From assembly GCA_023383815.1 (NCBI GenBank), contig JAHDYG010000006.1, forward strand, positions 25,061 through 89,060: a stretch of DNA of 64,000 nt. The letters are read 5' to 3'. Below the pieces are notes generated by a model, which saw only the letters and a program-made list of their open reading frames with translations, was not told where the DNA came from and did no database searches. Both the position numbers and the translations under genes were made by a program. Of this stretch, positions 1 through 8,557 are shown in pieces. Numbering within the stretch: position 1 is the stretch's first letter; every line of letters begins with the position of its first letter. The DNA comes from Rhodocyclaceae bacterium (GTDB lineage: Bacteria > Pseudomonadota > Gammaproteobacteria > Burkholderiales > Rhodocyclaceae).

Positions 1-42
1 GTGGATCACCGGGCGCAGGCCGTCGATTTCGTAACAGGGCAT
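1..42 (-). CDS. paaY: PaaY, N-terminal fragment (cut by window edge)
   Basis: Only the first 14 codons are inside the window (MPCYEIDGLRPVIH), read leftwards from an ATG at 42. This matches the usual start of PaaY, a hexapeptide-repeat (left-handed beta-helix) thioesterase of the phenylacetate pathway that hydrolyses dead-end CoA adducts. A GAGGA ribosome site lies about nine bases upstream. It follows paaN in the same direction with about 100 bases between, so the two are probably co-transcribed. The ORF track does not list it. The call rests on a short N-terminus plus context. Confidence 0.75.
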   Translation of the reverse strand, partial: MPCYEIDGLRPVIH

Positions 43-139
43 GGGGTCGGATCCTCGGGTTCGCGCGGGCGGCCGACTGCATCCGCCCGGTGTCGCTCGC
101 CCCGCCTTGGGCGCGAACCATCCGGCGGGGCACTTCGCC

Positions 140-1804
140 TTACTCGATGTGATAGCGCCGCTGCACGACGCGGAAGCGGTTCGCGACGAAGGCCGCGTCC
201 GCGTAGGCGGCGTTGGCCGCCGGGTTCATGCCGACGCCGTGGAAATCCGAGAACGCACCGGACTGGTTGACGTACACGCCTGAGGTCAGGTTGATCGACA
301 GCGCGACGCCGGCGCGCCAGCTTGCCTCGGTCATTGCGTCGATCACCGCGGGGCGGGTCGAGTAGATTCCCGCCGTGAGCGCACCGCGGGTTCGTACGAT
401 GCGTTCGGACAGCGCGATCGCCTCGGCGCTGTCCGCCACGCGGACGATAAAGGCGATCGGGCCGAAGCGCTCTTCCATGTAGGCGTCTTCGTCGGCGGCC
501 TCGCAACGCAGCAGCACCGGCGTGCGGACTTCCGCCTGCGGAAACTCCGGATGCTCGATGCGCCGCGATGCGAGCACGACCTCGCCATGGCGGCCGGCTT
601 CTTCGATGCGGTGCAGCGTCGCCGGTGACTGGATCGCGCCGAGCACGGCGGTCGCGACCGCGGGGTCGGCGAGCAGCGCGTCGATCGCTGCCGCGAGATC
701 GGTGCAGATCTCATCGTAGCCCTTGTGGCCCTGATCGGTGTCGATGCCGCCGGCCGGGACGAAGATCGCCTGCGTCGTCGTGCACATCTGGCCCGAGTAC
801 AGGCAGAGCGTGAACGCGAGATTGCGCAGCATCCCCTTGTAGCGGTCGGTGGAGTCGATGAGGACGTGATTCACGCCCGCCAGTTCGGCGTAGAGCTGGG
901 CCTGAACGGCGTTCTCCGCGAGCCACTGGCCGAATGCGCTGCTGCCCGTGAAGTCGATCGACTTCACCGCAGGGTGGGTCGCCAGCGTGCGCGTGTCGGC
1001 GGCATCCTGAACGACGGCGAGACTCACGAGGTTCGGATCCAGGCCCTGTTCGGCGAGCACCTCGCGTGCGATCCGGACCGACAGTGCGGCGGGCAGGATC
1101 GCGTTCTCGTGCGGTTTGACGATCACCGGATTGCCGGTTGCGAGGGCTGCGAAGAGGCCCGGGTAGGTGTTCCAGGTCGGGAAGGTGCTGCAGCCGATCA
1201 CCAGCGCGACGCCGCGACCGACGATCTCGTAGTGCTTTCTCATGCGCAGCGGCGGGTTCTTGCCCTGTGGCTTCTCCCATTCGGCTTCGGCCGGGATGCG
1301 GCGCATCTCGTCCCAGGCGTACGCGACCGCCTCCAGGCCGCGATCCTGCGCGTGCGGTCCGCCGGCCTGGAAGGCCATCATCCAGCCCTGTCCCGAGGTC
1401 AGCATGACTGCGTGGGCGATCTCGAAGCTGCGCCGGTTGATGCGCGCCAGGATCTCCAGGCACACACCGACCCGCCCGGCGGCGCCGAGGCGCTGCCACT
1501 GCGGCTGCGCCGCGACCGCCGCATCGATCAGCAACTGCGGTGCACAAACCGGATAGCGTATCCCGAGCTCGACTCCGTAGGGGAAGCGTTCGGGCGCGAG
1601 CCAACCCGTGCAGCCGGGCTGGTCGAGTTCGAACGCCTGACCGAAGCAGGCTTCGACGGCGCGCTTGCCGTCCTCGCTGGCCGTCTCGCCATAGACCTTC
1701 GGGCTTGGCTGCTCGGGGTATGGGGTCCAGTAGCCGCGGGTCTGGATCGCGCTCAGGGCGGCTTCGAGAGTGTCGCGATGCTGGTCGAACAGGGGGGTGC
1801 TCAT
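140..1804 (-). CDS. paaN: Phenylacetate degradation protein PaaN, aldehyde dehydrogenase
   Basis: A 554-residue NAD(P)-dependent aldehyde dehydrogenase of the PaaN type. It would oxidise the reactive 3-oxo-5,6-dehydrosuberyl-CoA semialdehyde formed when the oxepin-CoA ring is opened. The nucleophile is visible as C341 (YSGQMCTTT) and the general base as E307 (YAELAG). Unlike E. coli PaaZ (681 aa), there is no C-terminal MaoC-type hydratase domain, so ring hydrolysis must be done by another enzyme. I chose the ATG at 1804 because it has an AGGAG site directly upstream and begins MSTPLFDQHR, typical of the family; the ORF track start 30 codons earlier has no such support. It is divergent from paaG and upstream of paaY. 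Confidence 0.9.
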   Translation of the reverse strand: MSTPLFDQHRDTLEAALSAIQTRGYWTPYPEQPSPKVYGETASEDGKRAVEACFGQAFELDQPGCTGWLAPERFPYGVELGIRYPVCAPQLLIDAAVAAQPQWQRLGAAGRVGVCLEILARINRRSFEIAHAVMLTSGQGWMMAFQAGGPHAQDRGLEAVAYAWDEMRRIPAEAEWEKPQGKNPPLRMRKHYEIVGRGVALVIGCSTFPTWNTYPGLFAALATGNPVIVKPHENAILPAALSVRIAREVLAEQGLDPNLVSLAVVQDAADTRTLATHPAVKSIDFTGSSAFGQWLAENAVQAQLYAELAGVNHVLIDSTDRYKGMLRNLAFTLCLYSGQMCTTTQAIFVPAGGIDTDQGHKGYDEICTDLAAAIDALLADPAVATAVLGAIQSPATLHRIEEAGRHGEVVLASRRIEHPEFPQAEVRTPVLLRCEAADEDAYMEERFGPIAFIVRVADSAEAIALSERIVRTRGALTAGIYSTRPAVIDAMTEASWRAGVALSINLTSGVYVNQSGAFSDFHGVGMNPAANAAYADAAFVANRFRVVQRRYHIE

Positions 1805-1861
1805 GTCGGGACTCCTGTGAGGGGTAGGGACGCAACTCGGTTGCCGACATGCCAGAACGAT

Positions 1862-1890
1862 TTCATGTTGCATCGCAGCAGGCTTGTCAA
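1862..1890 (-). promoter_or_regulatory. Candidate sigma70 promoter for paaN-paaY
   Basis: On the minus strand a perfect TTGACA (-35, 1890-1885) is followed after 17 bases by CATGAA (-10, 1867-1862), which matches the consensus at only three of six positions. It points at paaN, whose ATG lies about 57 bases downstream. The -35 is convincing and the -10 is weak, so an activator or a different -10 is possible. Confidence 0.35.
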
Positions 1891-1901
1891 GCAAAAACTG
1901 G

Positions 1902-1931
1902 TTGTCTTTTGATCTGGCTCAAGATTACTAT
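1902..1931 (+). promoter_or_regulatory. Candidate sigma70 promoter for the paaG operon
   Basis: TTGTCT (1902-1907) and TACTAT (1926-1931), spaced 18 bases, form a plausible promoter driving paaG. The -10 abuts the 20-bp palindrome at 1931-1950, so the transcript would start inside that palindrome. The paaG ATG is at 2066, leaving a leader of roughly 125 bases. Confidence 0.4.
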
Positions 1932-1950
1932 TGAACGACGGGTCGGTCAA
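1931..1950. promoter_or_regulatory. Palindromic operator candidate (PaaR-type)
   Basis: TTGAACGACGGGTCGGTCAA is an imperfect inverted repeat in which 16 of 20 positions are symmetric (TTGA-CGAC--GTCG-TCAA). It overlaps the predicted start of the paaG transcript, a classic repressor position. Length and symmetry suit TetR-family regulators, and a TetR gene sits in the same cluster at 10214. Assignment to that protein is inference. Confidence 0.55.
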
Positions 1951-2065
1951 ACAATAAACGGCGGACCGCGAACGGTGCCCCGCAGGGCCCGTCCACAGGC
2001 GGTTTCAGCACGGCGACAGACCGGCGCGACACTACATCCCAACACAGAGACGACGGGGAAGATCC

Positions 2066-2884
2066 ATGCAGGATGAACTGGACTTGAACGGCGAGACGAT
2101 CCGCCTGGACGTGGCGGATGGCGTTGCCACGCTGCTGCTGAACCGGCCTGACCGGCTGAACAGCTTCAACGATCTGATGCACGAGGAAGTCCGCGCCGCG
2201 CTCGCGCGCGTGCGCGAGGGGCGGGCCGCGGGTCGCGTGCGCGTGCTGGTGCTGACCGGGGCCGGGCGCGGCTTCTGCGCCGGCCAGGATCTGTCCGATC
2301 GCAGCGTCGCACCGGGCGAGGCGGTGCCTGATCTGGGCGCTTCGGTCGAGAAGAACTACAAACCGCTGGTGCTCAACCTGCGCAGCCTCGATCTGCCGGT
2401 CATCGCCGCGGTCAATGGCGTTGCCGCCGGCGCCGGTGCAAACCTGGCGCTCGCCTGCGATCTGGTGTTCGCGGCGCGCTCGGCGAGCTTCATCCAGTCC
2501 TTCTGCAAGCTCGGCCTGATTCCCGATACCGGCGGTACCTGGATCCTGCCGCGCCTGCTCGGACCGGCCCGCGCGCTCGGTCTGAGCCTGCTGGGCGACA
2601 AGCTTTCCGCCGAGCAGGCCGAGGCCTGGGGGCTGATCTGGAAATGCGTCGACGACGAGGCGCTGATGGCGACCGTGCGTGAAGTCGCCGCGCAACTCGC
2701 GCAGGGGCCGACCTTCGGCTACGCGCAGACCAAGCACGCGATCTGGGCCAGCTCGACGCATGACTTCGAGGAACAGCTCGATCTCGAACGCAACCTGATG
2801 ACGGTGTGCGGGCGCTCGAACGACTACCGCGAAGGGGTCGCCGCCTTCATCGAGAAGCGCGCACCGCGCTTCAAGGGAGACTGA
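2066..2884 (+). CDS. paaG: Ring 1,2-epoxyphenylacetyl-CoA isomerase PaaG
   Basis: A 272-residue crotonase-fold enzyme that isomerises 1,2-epoxyphenylacetyl-CoA to oxepin-CoA and can also shift double bonds in later intermediates. It closely follows E. coli PaaG: the motifs RPDRLNSFND, GAGRGFCAGQDL and NGVAAGAGA are all present, and the catalytic aspartate is visible as D154 in LIPDTGGTW. The crotonase oxyanion-hole region is intact. It is the first gene of the plus-strand paa operon and ends 3 bases before the paaH start codon, so the two are translationally close. No separate paaF-type hydratase is seen in the window, so this protein or an unlinked gene must cover that step. Confidence 0.93.
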   Translation: MQDELDLNGETIRLDVADGVATLLLNRPDRLNSFNDLMHEEVRAALARVREGRAAGRVRVLVLTGAGRGFCAGQDLSDRSVAPGEAVPDLGASVEKNYKPLVLNLRSLDLPVIAAVNGVAAGAGANLALACDLVFAARSASFIQSFCKLGLIPDTGGTWILPRLLGPARALGLSLLGDKLSAEQAEAWGLIWKCVDDEALMATVREVAAQLAQGPTFGYAQTKHAIWASSTHDFEEQLDLERNLMTVCGRSNDYREGVAAFIEKRAPRFKGD

Positions 2885-2887
2885 GGC

Positions 2888-4420
2888 GTGAGCGCGCCCC
2901 TTCCTTCCGACGCGAAAGTCCTGGTGATCGGAGCCGGGGCCATGGGCAGCGGCATCGCCCAGGTCGCCGCGAACGCCGGGCATCCCGTCTACCTCTACGA
3001 CGTGCAGCCCGAAGCGGCGCAACGTGGCTGTGCGGCGATCGAACGCGATCTTGGCGCCCTGGTCGGGCGCGGCAAGCTCGACTCGCAGGCGGCGGTTGCG
3101 ATCCTCGAGCGCGTGACCCCGGTCGCGACGCTGGCCGAAGCGCGCGATGCGGCGCTGGCGATCGAAGCCGTGGTGGAGGATCTCGCGATCAAGCAGGCGC
3201 TGCTGCGCGAGCTCGAATCCGTGCTCGGCGAGCATGCAATCCTGGCCTCCAATACCTCCTCGCTGTCGATCACGGCGATGGCTGCCGCCCTCAAGCGGCG
3301 CGAGCGGCTGGCCGGCATGCACTTCTTCAATCCGGCCCCGCGCATGAAGCTCGTGGAGATCGTCTCGGGTCTGGAGACCGGCGCTGCGCAGGCAGCCTGC
3401 CTGCATGCGACCGCACGCGCCTGGGGCAAGATCGCCGTGCATGTGAAGTCGACGCCGGGTTTCATCGTCAACCGCGTTGCACGTCCGTTCTACGCCGAGC
3501 CCCAGCGCGTGCTGGCCGAGGGCGCCGGGGAGCCGGCCTGTCTCGATGCGGTGCTACGCGAAGGCTGCGGGTTTCCGATGGGGCCGTTCGAACTGATGGA
3601 TTTCATCGGCCACGACGTCAATTTTGCCGTCACGCGTTCGGTCTTCGACGCGTGCTTTGCCGATCGTCGCTATGTGCCCAGCCTGATCCAGCAGGAACTG
3701 GTCGCCGCCGGGCGGCTCGGGCGCAAGAGCGGTCGCGGGTTCTACGACTACTCGGAGGGCGCCGTGCGCCCGCTTCCGCGGGAGCTGACGCCCTGCGAGG
3801 GGCGCGGCCGGATCACCGTAGTCGGCGATCTCGGACCGGCGGCAGCGCTCATTGCGCGTTTCGAGGCGGCGGGGATCGAGGTGCGCCGCGATGCGGGCAG
3901 CGGCAGGGTCGGCTGGATCGAGATCGGCGAAGCGCGTCTCGCGCTGACGGATGGCCGGACGGCAACGCGGCGCGCGGTCGAGGACGACCAGGCGAATCTC
4001 GTGCTCTTCGATCTGTGTCTTGATTATGCGGCCACGCCGCGTCTGACCCTCGCCCCGGCTGACCCGTGCGGACGGGGCGCCTTCCATGATGTCGTGGGCA
4101 CCCTTCAGCGCGCCGGTTTCAAGGTCGGCGTAATCGACGATGTGGCCGGCATGCTGGCGCTGCGCACGATCGCGATGCTTGTCAACGAGGCCGCCGAGGT
4201 GGTCCTGCACGGCGTCGCGAGCGCGGCCGATGTCGACGCTGCGATGGTCCATGGCACCAACTATCCGCTGGGCGGGCCGCTCGCCTGGGCCGACCGGCTC
4301 GGCGCCGGTCCGGTCACGACGGCCTTGCGCCATCTGCGCGAACACTACGGCGAGGAGCGCTACCGCACTTCGCCCTTGCTACAGAGAAAGGCATTCAATG
4401 GGGAACCGTTTCATGAATAA
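2888..4420 (+). CDS. paaH: 3-hydroxyadipyl-CoA dehydrogenase PaaH
   Basis: A 510-residue NAD-dependent 3-hydroxyacyl-CoA dehydrogenase with a duplicated C-terminal domain, as in PaaH/PaaC proteins. It oxidises 3-hydroxyadipyl-CoA to 3-oxoadipyl-CoA. The Rossmann motif GAGAMGSG lies at residues 15-22, SNTSSLSI near 121-128 and the catalytic-region HFFNP at 145-149. The second helical domain (about 395-500) includes NYPLGGPLAW. The start is GTG at 2888, with the GGAG of the paaG stop region just upstream. Its 3' end overlaps the start of paaI, indicating translational coupling. Confidence 0.93.
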   Translation: MSAPLPSDAKVLVIGAGAMGSGIAQVAANAGHPVYLYDVQPEAAQRGCAAIERDLGALVGRGKLDSQAAVAILERVTPVATLAEARDAALAIEAVVEDLAIKQALLRELESVLGEHAILASNTSSLSITAMAAALKRRERLAGMHFFNPAPRMKLVEIVSGLETGAAQAACLHATARAWGKIAVHVKSTPGFIVNRVARPFYAEPQRVLAEGAGEPACLDAVLREGCGFPMGPFELMDFIGHDVNFAVTRSVFDACFADRRYVPSLIQQELVAAGRLGRKSGRGFYDYSEGAVRPLPRELTPCEGRGRITVVGDLGPAAALIARFEAAGIEVRRDAGSGRVGWIEIGEARLALTDGRTATRRAVEDDQANLVLFDLCLDYAATPRLTLAPADPCGRGAFHDVVGTLQRAGFKVGVIDDVAGMLALRTIAMLVNEAAEVVLHGVASAADVDAAMVHGTNYPLGGPLAWADRLGAGPVTTALRHLREHYGEERYRTSPLLQRKAFNGEPFHE

Positions 4421-4895
4421 GGCGGAATTCCGCGAAACAGCGGGTCTCGATCCGCAGGCCGTTGCCGAGCGGGTGCTGTCGGTGCTGGCCGAACGCGACA
4501 CGGCGGCACGCAGCATCGGCGCGGTCTTCGAAAGCATTGGTCCGGGCCGGGCCAGGATCAGCATGACGGTGCGCGAGGACATGCTGAACGGCTTCGGCAT
4601 CTGCCACGGGGGAATCATCACCGTGCTCGCCGACACGGCCTTCGCCTTTTCCTGCAACAGCTACAACGAAATGACCGTGGCCTCGGGCGTCAGCCTCGAT
4701 TTCGTCACCCCGGGGCAACCCGGCGACGTGCTGACCGCCGAGGCGCGCGAGGTCTTCACGACCGGACGTACCGGGGTGTACGACATCGATGTGACCAACC
4801 AGAAGGGCCAGCTCGTCGCCGTGATGCGCGGCAAGTCGTATCGCCTGAAGGGTCGCAGGATCGTGGATCTGGAAGTGGATGAATCCGTGAAGTAG
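4398..4895 (+). CDS. paaI: Phenylacetyl-CoA thioesterase PaaI (hotdog fold)
   Basis: A 165-residue hotdog-fold thioesterase that hydrolyses phenylacetyl-CoA and hydroxyphenylacetyl-CoA, freeing CoA when intermediates accumulate. The family signature ICHGGIITVLADTAFAF is clear, with the catalytic aspartate near D79, and SGVSLDF and TGVYDIDV match PaaI. The reading frame extends upstream inside paaH. I chose the ATG at 4398 because GAGAAAGG lies just before it. A second in-frame ATG at 4413 (MNKAEFRET) is also possible. Either start overlaps the end of paaH. Confidence 0.9.
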   Translation: MGNRFMNKAEFRETAGLDPQAVAERVLSVLAERDTAARSIGAVFESIGPGRARISMTVREDMLNGFGICHGGIITVLADTAFAFSCNSYNEMTVASGVSLDFVTPGQPGDVLTAEAREVFTTGRTGVYDIDVTNQKGQLVAVMRGKSYRLKGRRIVDLEVDESVK

Positions 4896-4955
4896 GCACC
4901 GAAGCGGTCCGTCGAAACGGCCGCGACACAACAATCGCAATGGAGGAGAGAGGAA

Positions 4956-6278
4956 ATGCCCGCAAGGAACCCGGCGCCCGGTGATCTGGAGCCGATCGAG
5001 AAGGCCAGTCAGGACGAACTGCGCGCGCTGCAGCTCGAACGGCTGAAATGGAGCGTGCGCCATGCGTACGAGAACGTCGCCCACTACCGCAAGCGCTTCG
5101 ATGAAAAAGGCGTCCACCCGGATGACCTGAAGACCCTTGCCGATCTGGCCAAGTTTCCCTTCACCGGCAAGACCGACCTGCGCGACAACTACCCGTTCGG
5201 GATGTTCGCCGTGCCGCGCGAGAAGGTTGCGCGGGTGCACGCCTCGTCCGGCACCACAGGCAAGCCGACCGTGGTTGGCTACACGCTGAAGGACATCGAC
5301 ACCTGGGCGAACGTCGTCGCGCGTTCGATCCGCGCTTCGGGCGGGCGACCCGGCGACATGGTGCATGTGGCCTACGGCTACGGCCTCTTCACCGGCGGTC
5401 TGGGCGCCCACTACGGTGCCGAGCGGGCCGGCTGTACGGTGGTGCCGATGTCGGGCGGCCAGACCGAGAAGCAGATCCAGCTGATCCAGGATTTCCATCC
5501 GGACATCATCATGGTGACGCCGTCGTACATGCTGACCATTCTCGACGAGATGGAGCGCATGGGCCTCGATCCGCGTTCGACCTCGCTCAAGGTCGGCATC
5601 TTTGGCGCCGAGCCCTGGACGCAGGCGATGCGTGAGGCCATGGAGGCGCGCTCGGGCATGGACGCGGTCGACATCTACGGGCTGTCCGAGGTGATGGGAC
5701 CGGGCGTCGCCAACGAGTGCATCGAAACCAAGGACGGCCCGGTGATCTGGGAAGACCACTTCTATCCCGAGATCATCGACCCGCATACCGGCGAAGTGCT
5801 GCCCGACGGTTCGGAGGGTGAGCTGGTGTTCACGACACTGACGAAGGAGGCGATGCCGGTCATCCGCTACCGCACCCGCGACCTCACCCGGCTCCTGCCG
5901 CCCACCGCGCGCAGCATGCGGCGCATGGCCAAGATCACCGGCCGCTCCGACGACATGCTGATCATCCGCGGCGTGAACGTCTTCCCGACGCAGATCGAGG
6001 AGCTGATCTGCAAGATGCCCAAGCTCGCGCCGCAGTACCTGCTGGAGGTCGACAAGGACGGCCACATGGACACCCTCACCGTCAAGGTCGAGATCAATCC
6101 GGAGGAAAACGTCGGCCGCCATCCCGAGCAGAAGGAGGCGCTCGCCAAGGAGCTCACGCACCACATCAAGAGCCTGATCGGCGTGTCCGCCCGGGTCCAT
6201 GTCGGTGAGCCGTTCTCGATCGAGCGCGTCACGATCGGCAAGGCCAAGCGCGTCGTCGACCGCCGGCCGAAGGCATAA
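4956..6278 (+). CDS. paaK: Phenylacetate-CoA ligase PaaK
   Basis: A 440-residue AMP-forming ligase that activates phenylacetate with ATP and CoA, the entry step of the pathway. The nucleotide-binding loop SSGTTGKPT is near residue 96. [11 protein letters not shown] and the hinge/lysine region [20 protein letters not shown] are typical of PaaK, and the length matches the family. The start has a strong GGAGGAGAGAGG ribosome site. It follows paaI after 60 bases and is separated from paaA by 76 bases holding a stem-loop, which may set different mRNA levels for ligase and monooxygenase. Confidence 0.95.
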   Translation: MPARNPAPGDLEPIEKASQDELRALQLERLKWSVRHAYENVAHYRKRFDEKGVHPDDLKTLADLAKFPFTGKTDLRDNYPFGMFAVPREKVARVHASSGTTGKPTVVGYTLKDIDTWANVVARSIRASGGRPGDMVHVAYGYGLFTGGLGAHYGAERAGCTVVPMSGGQTEKQIQLIQDFHPDIIMVTPSYMLTILDEMERMGLDPRSTSLKVGIFGAEPWTQAMREAMEARSGMDAVDIYGLSEVMGPGVANECIETKDGPVIWEDHFYPEIIDPHTGEVLPDGSEGELVFTTLTKEAMPVIRYRTRDLTRLLPPTARSMRRMAKITGRSDDMLIIRGVNVFPTQIEELICKMPKLAPQYLLEVDKDGHMDTLTVKVEINPEENVGRHPEQKEALAKELTHHIKSLIGVSARVHVGEPFSIERVTIGKAKRVVDRRPKA

Positions 6279-6288
6279 GGCAACACCC

Positions 6289-6321
6289 GCCGGGGAGCCC
6301 CGCACAGGGTGTCTCCCCGGC
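6289..6321 (+). other. Intercistronic stem-loop between paaK and paaA
   Basis: GCCGGGGAG and CTCCCCGGC form a perfect 9-bp stem around a 15-base loop that can itself pair CCC with GGG. There is no T-tract, so it is more likely an mRNA processing or stability element, or a weak attenuator, than a full terminator. Confidence 0.5.
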
Positions 6322-6354
6322 ACCTGCAGCATTCATTTCAATAGAGGAGCAACC

Positions 6355-7359
6355 ATGTATACCCAAGCTCTCGACCTTCCCCAGCAGAACCCGGAGGGCC
6401 GTCCGCCATCCCTCGCCGAGAACCCCGCCTGGCAGGCGGAGTTCGACGCCAAGATCGATGCCGGAGGGTTCATCGAACCGAAGGACTGGATGCCCGAGGC
6501 GTATCGCAAGACGCTCGTGCGCCAGATCAGCCAGCACGCCCACTCCGAGATCGTCGGCATGTTGCCCGAGGGAAACTGGATCAGCCGCGCGCCGACGCTC
6601 AAGCGCAAGGCGATCCTGCTCGCCAAGGTGCAGGACGAGGGCGGTCACGGTCTGTATCTCTATGCCGCTGCCGAGACGCTCGGCGTGTCGCGCGACAAGT
6701 TGACCGATGCGCTGTTGTCGGGGCGTGCCAAGTACAGCTCGATCTTCAACTACCCGACGCTCTCCTGGGCCGACGTCGGGGTGATCGGCTGGCTCGTCGA
6801 TGGCGCCGCGATCATGAACCAGATTCCGCTGTGCAAATGCTCCTACGGCCCCTACGCCCGGGCGATGGTGCGCATCTGCAAGGAGGAATCCTTCCACCAG
6901 CGCCAGGGGTTCGATGCGCTGCTGCAGCTGATGCAGGGCACCGAGGCGCAGCGCGAGATGGTGCAGGACGCGGTCAATCGCTGGTGGTGGCCGTCGATCA
7001 TGATGTTCGGCCCGCACGACAGTGACTCCACACACACCGGGCAGAACACGCGCTGGGGCATCAAGCGCATCTCCAATGACGACCTGCGCCAGAAATTCAT
7101 CGACGCAACCGTCAAGCAGGCCGAGGTGCTGGGCGTGACGCTGCCCGACCCGGAGCTGAAGTGGAACGAGCAACGCGGCCATTACGACTTCGGACGCATC
7201 GACTGGGAAGAATTCTGGAACGTCGTCAACGGCCACGGCCAGTGCAACGTCGACCGCCTCGCGGCACGCCGCAAGGCCTGGGACGACGGCGCCTGGGTGC
7301 GCGAGGCCGCGATGGCGCACGCCGACAAGGCGGCACGGCGCGCGCAGGCGGCAGCCTGA
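6355..7359 (+). CDS. paaA: Phenylacetyl-CoA 1,2-epoxidase catalytic subunit PaaA
   Basis: The 334-residue diiron oxygenase subunit that inserts one oxygen atom into the ring of phenylacetyl-CoA. Ferritin-like ligand motifs are visible: DEGGH at 94-98 and EESFH at 177-181, with an earlier helix carrying HSEIVG near 63-68. [19 protein letters not shown] is characteristic of PaaA. The ORF track starts far upstream in another context. The true ATG at 6355 has AGAGGAGC before it and begins [10 protein letters not shown]. It heads the paaABCDE run; PaaA works in a complex with PaaC, PaaB and the reductase PaaE. Confidence 0.95.
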   Translation: MYTQALDLPQQNPEGRPPSLAENPAWQAEFDAKIDAGGFIEPKDWMPEAYRKTLVRQISQHAHSEIVGMLPEGNWISRAPTLKRKAILLAKVQDEGGHGLYLYAAAETLGVSRDKLTDALLSGRAKYSSIFNYPTLSWADVGVIGWLVDGAAIMNQIPLCKCSYGPYARAMVRICKEESFHQRQGFDALLQLMQGTEAQREMVQDAVNRWWWPSIMMFGPHDSDSTHTGQNTRWGIKRISNDDLRQKFIDATVKQAEVLGVTLPDPELKWNEQRGHYDFGRIDWEEFWNVVNGHGQCNVDRLAARRKAWDDGAWVREAAMAHADKAARRAQAAA

Positions 7360-7426
7360 CCTGAACCCCGGGGGCGATGCGCCTCCCGACCAGAGAGCAC
7401 AGAACAGAGAGAAAGGAGCAGGAAAA

Positions 7427-7714
7427 ATGGAACGCAAGGAATGGCCGCTTTGGGAAGTCTTCGTCCGCAGCCGCAACGGGCTCGATCACAAGCACTGTGG
7501 AAGCGTGCACGCGCCCGATGCGCGGCTCGCGCTGCAGGTCGCGCGTGATGTGTATACGCGCCGCCAGGAGGGGGTGAGCATCTGGGTGGTGCAGGCCGAC
7601 CACATCGTTGCCTCGGATCCGGACGCCAAGCCCGAGCTGTTCGATCCGGCCGAGGACAAGATCTACCGCCACCCGACCTTCTACAAGCTGCCCGATGAAG
7701 TGAACCACATGTGA
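7427..7714 (+). CDS. paaB: Phenylacetyl-CoA epoxidase subunit PaaB
   Basis: A 95-residue subunit of the phenylacetyl-CoA epoxidase. The sequence WPLWEVFVRSRNGLDHKH, then GSVHAPD and VYTRRQEGVSIWVV, is highly typical of PaaB. It has no cofactor motif; PaaB holds the PaaAC heterodimers together. An AAAGGAGCAGG ribosome site precedes the ATG. It sits between paaA and paaC as in other paa operons. Confidence 0.93.
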   Translation: MERKEWPLWEVFVRSRNGLDHKHCGSVHAPDARLALQVARDVYTRRQEGVSIWVVQADHIVASDPDAKPELFDPAEDKIYRHPTFYKLPDEVNHM

Positions 7715-7761
7715 GGCATCCGGACCGCAGGAACGGTCCGGCCCGACGAGAGACGACAGAG

Positions 7762-8544
7762 ATGACAGAGATGGCACAACAGACCACCGCGACGAGCCCC
7801 GGGCACGTCGAATACGTGATGCGGATGGGCGACAACGCGCTCATCCTCGGCCAGCGCACCGCCGAATGGTGCGGCCACTCGCCGGTCCTCGAAGAGGACA
7901 TGGCGCTCGCCAACATGGCGCTCGACCTGATCGGGCAGGCGCGCATGCTGCTCACCCACGCGGGGCGGCTCGAAGGCCGCGGACGCGACGAGGATGCGCT
8001 CGCCTTCCAGCGCAACGAACCCGCCTTTCGCAACCTGACCCTTTGCGAGTTGCCCAACGAGGACTTCGCCCGCACCATGCTGCGGATCGCCCTCTTCAGC
8101 CGCTTTCAGCTCCTGCTGTGGGAGCGCCTGCTCAGTTCCACCGATTCCGAACTGGCCGCGATTGCCGCGAAGAGCATCAAGGAGGCGCGCTATCACGCGC
8201 AGCACTCGGGTGACTGGGTCGTGCGGCTGGGCGATGGCACCGAAGAGTCGCACCGCCGGGCGCAGGCTGCGCTCGATTACCTGTGGCCGTACACCGCCGA
8301 GTTCTTCATTCCTTCCGCGGCCGACGAGGCGGCGGCAGAGGCCGGGGTCGGGCCGCTCTGGAGCACGCTGGAAGCCGATTGGGAGGCCGCCGTGCGGCCA
8401 TTGCTCGAAGAGGCGATGCTCAGTCTCCCTGCGCCGGTCCCGTTCCGCTCCCAGGGCAAGTTCGGCCGTCATTCCGAGCACATGGGGCACCTTCTGGCCG
8501 AGATGCAGTACCTGCAGCGGATCCATCCGGGTGCGCGCTGGTGA
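7762..8544 (+). CDS. paaC: Phenylacetyl-CoA epoxidase structural subunit PaaC
   Basis: A 260-residue ferritin-like partner of PaaA. VMRMGDNALILGQRTAEWCGH and ALANMALDLIGQARMLL are diagnostic for PaaC. The subunit is structural and does not carry the catalytic diiron centre, in line with the family. The ORF track begins at a GTG (7711) overlapping the paaB stop, but that N-terminal extension is arginine-rich and unlike PaaC. I prefer the ATG at 7762 (MTEMAQQ), with the ATG at 7771 as an alternative. It is followed by paaD after 13 bases. Confidence 0.92.
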   Translation: MTEMAQQTTATSPGHVEYVMRMGDNALILGQRTAEWCGHSPVLEEDMALANMALDLIGQARMLLTHAGRLEGRGRDEDALAFQRNEPAFRNLTLCELPNEDFARTMLRIALFSRFQLLLWERLLSSTDSELAAIAAKSIKEARYHAQHSGDWVVRLGDGTEESHRRAQAALDYLWPYTAEFFIPSAADEAAAEAGVGPLWSTLEADWEAAVRPLLEEAMLSLPAPVPFRSQGKFGRHSEHMGHLLAEMQYLQRIHPGARW

Positions 8545-8557
8545 GGTGGTGGCTGCA

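Noticed and set aside
4395-6332. 645-residue minus-strand ORF opposite paaI-paaK
   Set aside because: Histidine/aspartate/arginine-rich antisense frame of genuine paa genes.
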